Source: Saccopteryx bilineata (lineage: Eukaryota > Chordata > Mammalia > Chiroptera > Emballonuridae). From it: 64,000 nucleotides of DNA. This document shows, piece after piece, positions 58,206-64,000 of the stretch. Below the pieces are notes generated by a model that did not search any database, was not told the DNA's origin, and saw only the letters and a program-made list of their open reading frames with translations. The stretch lies in contig NC_089495.1 in the NCBI RefSeq assembly GCF_036850765.1, positions 197,239,847-197,303,846 of the forward strand, in the 5' to 3' direction. The number at the start of each line of letters is the position of its first letter. The stretch's first letter is position 1. A program made the position numbers and the translations under genes.

Positions 58206-59599
58206 TGCCTTTGGACCTGGGTTGATATGGTTGACTTAGCAGCAGCCCGTCCTTCTTGAAACACTTTCTTGGCTTGACGTCTCCTCTCCCGGGTCTTCTC
58301 CTTCCTCCCCAGCCACCTCTCACGCCTCCTGATGGATTCCTCCTCTGGTTTCCGAACGCTAACCATGGGCGCACCCCAAGGCTGGGTCCAGAATCTTGTC
58401 CGTTCTGTTTATACTCAGCCTAAGTGGGGGGGGGGGTTTAACTTCGCTAATGAGCACAGGAAGGGGCCAGATCGGGAGCCGAAGAGGGGGAGTCTGAGCC
58501 AGACAAGTCAGGTTTGAGGTGCTCCTGAGTCATTGAAGGGATGTCCAGCCCAGCAGGCAGTTAAATCCGTGGGCCTGGAGCTCAGCAGTGGAGTCTGGCC
58601 TGGAGGTGTGAACGTTCACTGGGTTGTGTGCACCAGAGGATTAAAGACTTTGCCATGAACAGCTGAGATGAAACGCATCACCTGGGGTCACTCAGCAAGT
58701 CAGTGGAGAGGCAGGCAGGCCGGCCGTGGAACCAGGATTGACAGGGTAGGGGCGCTTCTGGAAGAGCAGCCAGAGAACGCTGAGGGCAGAGCAGGAGCCT
58801 CTGACAGGGGTTGTGTGGATGTGGTCCAAGTGCAGAACCTTCCGGTCAGCCACCTGGACCCTGGGACGGAGCTCAGACTGTGGGACGGAGTTCACGGATG
58901 AGGTGAACTCACGACTGTTCACTCAGCCTGGATGATGACAGGGTCCCCGTATGTCATCATACCTTTTGGAGTCAACGTAGACGTTTCAAAGAGCCTGGAG
59001 TCTGATTTATACATTAGCGGTTGGAGTGGATCTACGTACCTTAGAAACTCAATAAAAGAGGGAGTCACACGGTTGACTCTGCTGTGAAGATTGTCAAATT
59101 CACAAGTATTGACTCCATCCCCCTGCTTGCACCCTATTTTTTTTTTTTTTTTTTTTGTCAGCCAATCTCTTGACGGTTTTATGCCTGGAAATACTTGGAC
59201 ATGTTTGATTTTTTGAAATGACTGTCATTCAGGTAATGTCTCATTGGGCTGGTTTAGTTTTTCTGAGGTTAAAACCCCTTTCATCTTTAGGGACTTTGAT
59301 CTCCGTTAGATGAAATGCCCTCTGATCCACAGGTGTGGCCGAGGCTCAGACGGGAAGAGTCCTTTTAGACTGGCGGAGTCACTTCTGCTTCTGCTGCGGT
59401 GTCGACCCATGGGGTCCTCCACTGAGTCTGCAGCCCGCTGGGCCCCACGGATACACGCATTTACAGAGCGGGTCCCTGGGCATCCTCTTATTAATGTCTC
59501 TTCTCATTCTGTCCCGTCACTCTCCTTTCAAACTGGTCCATCCACAGAGGTTTACCTAATAATTCGGTGTCATTATCATGCATTATTTGTAAAATGACT

Positions 59600-60190
59600 G
59601 CTTGCCTCGTCTTCTCTGCAGTGTTAAAACTCAAATCTCACCATGCCACTGCCCAACCAAGAGCCTGTCCCTGGCTCCCCATTGCCCTCCGGATGAAGTT
59701 AAAATGTGTTTCATGGCCTCTAAGGCTCAGGATGGTCTGATTCCTGTCTACCTCTTGGGCTACTCTCTGACTTGCTCAATGTAGTCCATTCCTATTGAAT
59801 TTCTATTCTTTGAAAACACTAGGTATTTTTCCAACATCATGCTTCTACAGTTCTGTTTCCTCTTTCTAGAACATTTTTCCTCTCTATCATTTATTGTTGA
59901 TCCCCCTAGTTATCCTTCATATCTATGATTAACTGTCACCTTTTGAGGGTTTCCCAGTCTCCCATCGGAGTCGTGACCATGTTTTGTTCTGTCTTCCTAA
60001 TAGCACTATGTTTTAGTCCCTCCCAGCAGGACTCACAAGTGTCGTGAGTGCACACGTTTACTCACTTAAGACTTTTTCAGTTAAGATCTGCCTTCTTCAG
60101 TAGATGGTTAGCTCCAAAGTGCAGAGACCGCTTCTGTTTTGGCCACCACTGTACACCCAGAGGCAAGTATGGTGCTACAAGGGTCCATAA
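59600..60190 (+). repeat. LINE L2 3' region
   Basis: CTCAAATCTCACCATGCCAC, CTGTCCCTGGCTCCCCATTG, CCCTCCGGATGAAGTTAAAA, TCAGGATGGTCTGATTCCTG and the terminal GTGCAGAGACCGCTTCTGTT ... CACTGTACACCCAGAGGCAA form a long L2 copy in sense. Confidence 0.78.
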
Positions 60191-60839
60191 AACCACAAGG
60201 TTTTAAAGATGAAAAAAGTCTGCACCTTTCTCTGTTGGACTGGTCAGAGAAGTCCGAGCCAGCGAAGCCCATGACAAGCCCAGACTTCTCTGAATCCACA
60301 CCCTTCCCGAGGCACCACTGTCAGTGGGTTAATCCAAGATGCTTCCTAAGGACAACAAAGACCTTCATGCCTCTGAGAGCTGCATCTACTGCCGTCCTAG
60401 CCTTCCGAAGCAGAGAGCCAAGCCTGCAACCTTCGACCGCCTTGTCCATGACAAAACACACGTCCACCTATATAGGACTCTCCTGAAGCCACTACTTCCA
60501 GGATCTCCCCTTGGTGCTGATTCTGACCTTTCTTAGTCCAGGAAGGTCCAGCATTGAGTCCTACCTCTCACTTGCCCATTGCTGGGCTCTGCTATGACTC
60601 CGGTCTGGCTACCCTGGACTATGCCAAGACCTCATTTAGGTCAATCACCCTTGCTATGACCTTGATGATTTCCCTACACCCCCCCCCCCCCACACACACA
60701 CAGGATGTAGTACATTTATTCAGACTTATTACTTGGTCTCTGCTTTGTAAGAAACCCAGTGTACTGTTGTTAGGATGTTAGCTGGCACCATCACTTCTGT
60801 CATTGTTTTCTGAGAGCAATGTTGCCATTTCAACTGATC

Positions 60840-61330
60840 CTAGACATGGTGAGTGTGCAGTCGCCATCGTGAGCCATTTATTTAGCATGATAATTTATTA
60901 GTTTGCCCATTGTTTAGCAAATGCATCACATTGCACTTTTTACTTAGCAGAATCACTTAATTAGTGTTTTATTACTGGAATCGACTGTCAATTATGTGGC
61001 TAATTCGTTTACTTAGGAAATGAATTTTTTATCTGGGTAAAGCCATTCAAAGTACATTGTTAACTCTTTTGGTGATTAAAGATTATTTGTCAATGGCAAT
61101 TTATATTATAAGGAAAATTTAGCCATGTCTCTCCCTTTTAAGTATCAGATGTTGGGAAAACATTTGGAGAAACAGAGGGTCATTTGGAACCTTTCATGAG
61201 TTAAGGAACTTTCATTATCTGAATGGTTCAGAACACTTAGCAAACCTAAATAAAATTAGCTGGAGGGTTGTGCTTTGGACCTCCTTGGAATAAATTATTA
61301 TAATTGCATATGTTTATATTGCTGTAATGT
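60840..61330. other. Possible conserved non-coding element (AT-rich, homeodomain-site dense)
   Basis: About 490 bp without recognisable repeats. It is rich in TAAT/ATTA words (GATAATTTATTAGTTTG; CTTAATTAGTGTTTTATTA; GTGGCTAATTCG) and has an octamer-like AAATGCATCAC and several ATTGT/ACAAT SOX-like words. This style is common in deeply conserved developmental enhancers. It could equally be unremarkable AT-rich intron. Confidence 0.4.
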
Positions 61331-61429
61331 CTGTACATGCCGTTTTATGGACGTTGTTTCTTAGAATTCTCGACAAAATGTTGTAGAATGACATTGGGGT
61401 TTGTGGTTGGCAGTCTCTAAAATGGCCCA

Positions 61430-61790
61430 GGTCCTGGCTGGTGACTCAGTGGATAGAGCATCGGCCCAGCATTTGGATGTCCTGGGTTGGATTCCCGGTC
61501 AGAGCACACAGGAACAGCAAGCATCTGCTTCTCTCCCCTTTCCTCTTCCCCTTCCCTCCCTCTTCCCCTCTCACAGCCAGTGGCTCAATTGGTTCAAGAG
61601 CGGCCCTAGGTGCTGAGGATAGCTCAGCTGGTTGGAGCTGAAAATAGCTCAGTACTTGAGCATTGGCCCCAGATAGGGTTGCCTGGTGGATCCCAGCCGG
61701 GGCACATGATGCAGGAGTCTGTCTTACAATCTCCCCTCCTCTCACTTAAATAAATAACTAAATAATAAAACAAACAAATAAATAATAAAA
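61430..61790 (+). repeat. Composite bat SINE with several tRNA-like modules
   Basis: GTCCTGGCTGGTGACTCAGT, GGGTTGGATTCCCGGTCAGA (B box), CT tract, then GCCAGTGGCTCAATTGGTTC, GATAGCTCAGCTGGTTGGAG, AATAGCTCAGTACTTGAGCA, GGTGGATCCCAGCCGGGGCA and an AT-rich tail. The 12-bp target duplication TAAAATGRCCCA lies at 61418-61429 and 61791-61802. Same architecture as 28477. Confidence 0.93.
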
Positions 61791-61804
61791 TAAAATGACC
61801 CAAA

Positions 61805-62350
61805 TAATCCCTGCCTCCTAGTCCACATCCTTGTGTAATTTTGCCCTTGATTGCAGCCTGGATCTAGTCACCGACTTCTAATGACTAGGATGCAACAGTG
61901 TGTTGGGATGTGACTTTCAATACCAGACTATAAAAGGACTGTGGCTTTCCTCTTCTCTCACTCTCTCCTTTTCTTGCTCTGTGGGAGGCTCTGTTAGGGG
62001 TTACCTATGGAGAAGTCCACTGGGCGAGGAACTGAGAGCATCTCCAGCCAGCAGCCAGCATAGAACCTAAGCCCTTGCTCCGATTACCCATGAGAAATTG
62101 GCTCTTCAAATAACTCTCCACCTGAGTGAACTGGGCGTCAGCTCCTCCCTGCCCCACCCCGCCCTCTGCGGAGTCTACAGATTCGGATATATAACCACCC
62201 GATTAGCTTGAGGTAAACCTCACAGAAGATCTTGAGCCATTAAAGCAGCGCTCAGGTTTCTGACCCCACAGAAACTGTGAGATAGTAGGTGTTGTTTTTA
62301 AGTCGCTAAGTTATAGGGTTTCCCGTGTAGCAGTTAATATGTAGCTTAAC
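61805..62350 (+). repeat. MaLR/ERVL-type LTR remnant
   Basis: CCAGACTATAAAAGGACTGT, GGGTTACCTATGGAGAAGTC, AGAAACTGTGAGATAGTAGG, TGTTGTTTTTAAGTCGCTAA and GTAGCAGTTAATATGTAGCT follow an MLT1-class LTR in sense. No viral genes. Confidence 0.65.
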
Positions 62351-62699
62351 AGGTGAGATGTTACAATAATTTACCAAAAGCCTGTTGGTTAATGAGTAGA
62401 AGTCAGGATTTAACCTTGGTTCTTCTGATGCATCTCAGTAGGTAGACTCTGAGGGCGGGGTGCCAACTTCTTAAAGCACTGACCTCCCACAGTGCAACAG
62501 TTCAGAGTTCAGAGTCTGTTTCTCTCTGACAGCAATCCACCTTCATTACCTTGGCGGGGCGGGGGGAGCCAGGGGGATTCTGGAGAAGCTGGTGAGCAGG
62601 CTAGTGGGACCGATTTTGACCATGTTTTCATCAAAAACGGAGTCAGAATTCCTTTTCCTCCCCCCACCCTGCCCCATCCCCCATTGAAGGGTTATAACA

Positions 62700-62800
62700 G
62701 TAGTTTCCGAACTGAAACCGCTAAACCCTCGGGTCCAGGGCCTGGAGCCCAGGAATCTGCATTTCGGCTCTCTGAGTGACTCTTGTGCAACAGCAGGACT
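62700..62800 (+). mobile_element. MER5-like fragment
   Basis: GTAGTTTCCGAACTGAAACC at the left and GAGCCCAGGAATCTGCATTT on the right resemble MER5 text. Confidence 0.4.
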
Positions 62801-62827
62801 TGGGGTCCACTGTGTGAAACACCGAAG

Positions 62828-62981
62828 GCTGCCGTTCCAGGCATGACCTTCCGTAGCTCCTCCTCTGAGGGTCTGCCCGACGGCACCTGGACGGGAACAC
62901 CTGTGCTGCCATTCCAGGCATGACCTTCTGTAGCTGCTCCTCTGAGGGTCTGCCGGACGGCACCCGGACGTGAACACCTGT
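62828..62981. repeat. 77-bp tandem duplication (two diverged copies)
   Basis: Copies at 62828-62904 and 62905-62981 both run GCTGCC..TTCCAGGCATGACC, GTAGCT.CTCCTCTGAGGG, TCTGCC.GACGGCACC, GGACG.GAACACCTGTG. About nine in ten positions match. Confidence 0.92.
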
Positions 62982-63214
62982 GCTGTTCGTTCTTAGGGGA
63001 GGGTTCAGTATCTGTTCTTCCCAGAGCAAAGGACCTCGGCTTTGCTGGCTCGGGATTTCTGGTTTGGTTAGTTTTGAACAATGCTAAGCTTTTCTACCTC
63101 CTTTGCTCACTAAGAGCCTCAAGGACAGGGCTTGCTTTTTTATAAGCAACACTAGGGAAGTTGATGAACCAATGGTATTTCTGAACTGCAAGTTCCCTGA
63201 AAGACCACCCCCTG

Positions 63215-63370
63215 CTACCCAAAGTGCAGGTTCGTGTACCACCAGCATCAGCCTCACCTGGGAGCTGATCACAAATGCAAACTCCCAGGCCCCATTCTGG
63301 ACCCGCTGAATCAGAATCTGCATTTTAAACTATCCCCGGATCATGGGTATTAAAGTTTGAGAAGCATTGG
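63215..63370 (+). mobile_element. MER5-like hAT-Charlie remnant
   Basis: ACCAGCATCAGCCTCACCTG, GGAGCTGATCACAAATGCAA, CTGAATCAGAATCTGCATTT, TTAAAGTTTGAGAAGCATTG: a clear MER5A copy in sense. Confidence 0.85.
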
Positions 63371-63399
63371 TCTAATCTAACTCCCTTTTTCTTAATAAA

Positions 63400-64000
63400 T
63401 CATTTCATTTTTAAATTTTTTGTTTCTTTCAGTTTTATTATGTTTTCCATTTTTATTTTTCATTTATGGTGTTGACCTGGTTACAAGTGTCCCACTCAGT
63501 AGAACACCCTCCACACACCACATTGTGCCCCCATGCCCCACACAAAGTCTCTTTCCACCCCATTCTCTCCCCTTTGCCCCCCTTAACCCACTTACACTCC
63601 CCGCCTTCCCTCTGGAAAGTGCCACCCTGTTGTCTGCACCTGTGTGTTAGGTAGACATGATTGTGGCGAATCCCTTCACCTTCTTTGATCCTGTTCCCTT
63701 CTCCCCTTTCCCTCTGACAGCTGTCTCTCTGTTCCCTGTGACCCTGCCTCTATTTTGTTCCTCAGTTTATTGTGTTGTTTAGATTCCACATATAAGTAAG
63801 ATTATATGGTATTTGTCGTTCTCTGCCTGACTTATTTCACTTAGCCTAATAATCTCTAATATTTTGTTGAGAATTTCTTGAGAACTTGAGCATCTCTATT
63901 TGTCAGGGACATTGACCTATAGTTGTTTTGGGTTTTTTTTGTTTGTTTGTTTGTTTGTTTTTTGTAGTGTCTTTACCTGGTTTTGGAATTAGAATAATAC
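63400..64000 (-). mobile_element. LINE-1, antisense, cut by the window end
   Basis: The right edge read on the minus strand encodes ILIPKPGKDTTKN, the conserved L1 ORF2 reverse-transcriptase stretch. Next to it are antisense L1 phrases (TCAGGGACATTGACCTATAG; TCCACATATAAGTAAGATTA). The left part (63400-63770) is likely the L1 3' region but less certain. ORF2 is interrupted, including an expanded TTTG run (63932-63962), so it is inactive. Confidence 0.8.

Noticed and set aside
63420..63654. Hydrophobic-start open frames near the right edge
   Set aside because: They lie antisense in L1-derived sequence.

Overview
The window is 64 kb of mammalian nuclear DNA, almost certainly from a bat. The evidence is the set of interspersed repeats. 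There are many tRNA-derived SINEs whose heads read like CCTGGCCGGTTGGCTCAGTG or CCTGACCTGTGGCGGTGCAG and which have crisp target-site duplications; from memory these resemble the Rhin-1-type SINEs of horseshoe-bat relatives (Rhinolophoidea). There are also relatively young non-autonomous hAT DNA transposons, unusual in mammals but common in bats. The background is old mammalian MIR, L2, MER5-like, LTR and L1 sequence. The exact genus cannot be fixed by eye.

The only gene I can support is one segment of PTPRT (receptor-type tyrosine-protein phosphatase T, RPTP-rho), on the + strand. Three exons are visible. The first encodes the transmembrane helix (10327-10462). The second is a 30-bp microexon (17722-17751) encoding the core of RRNAYSYSYYL. 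The third is the juxtamembrane exon (47294-47442). All have consensus GT/AG borders and mutually compatible phases (1-2, 2-2, 2-1). The microexon can be included or skipped without changing frame, adding ten residues directly after the membrane stop-transfer sequence. The extracellular exons and the two catalytic phosphatase domains lie outside the window.

Layout: 1-10326 is intron upstream of the transmembrane exon, with few young repeats and a perfect 44-bp tandem duplication close to that exon. 10463-47293 is a 36.8-kb intron holding the microexon, a G-rich mosaic minisatellite (19.76-20.31 kb), a 285-bp polypyrimidine tract next to a 55-bp minisatellite (25.3-26.1 kb), five hAT elements in the window overall, eight SINEs and a solo LTR. 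47443-64000 is the next intron, with three further SINEs, a MaLR-like LTR, L2 copies, AT-rich non-coding stretches that may be regulatory, and an antisense L1 running off the right edge.

All other long open frames I examined fall in repeats or low-complexity DNA and are not credible genes. I found no CRISPR array, operon, bacterial element, intact retrogene or clear new multi-gene system. The most rewarding item is the PTPRT microexon; the next are the minisatellites and the hAT deletion series.
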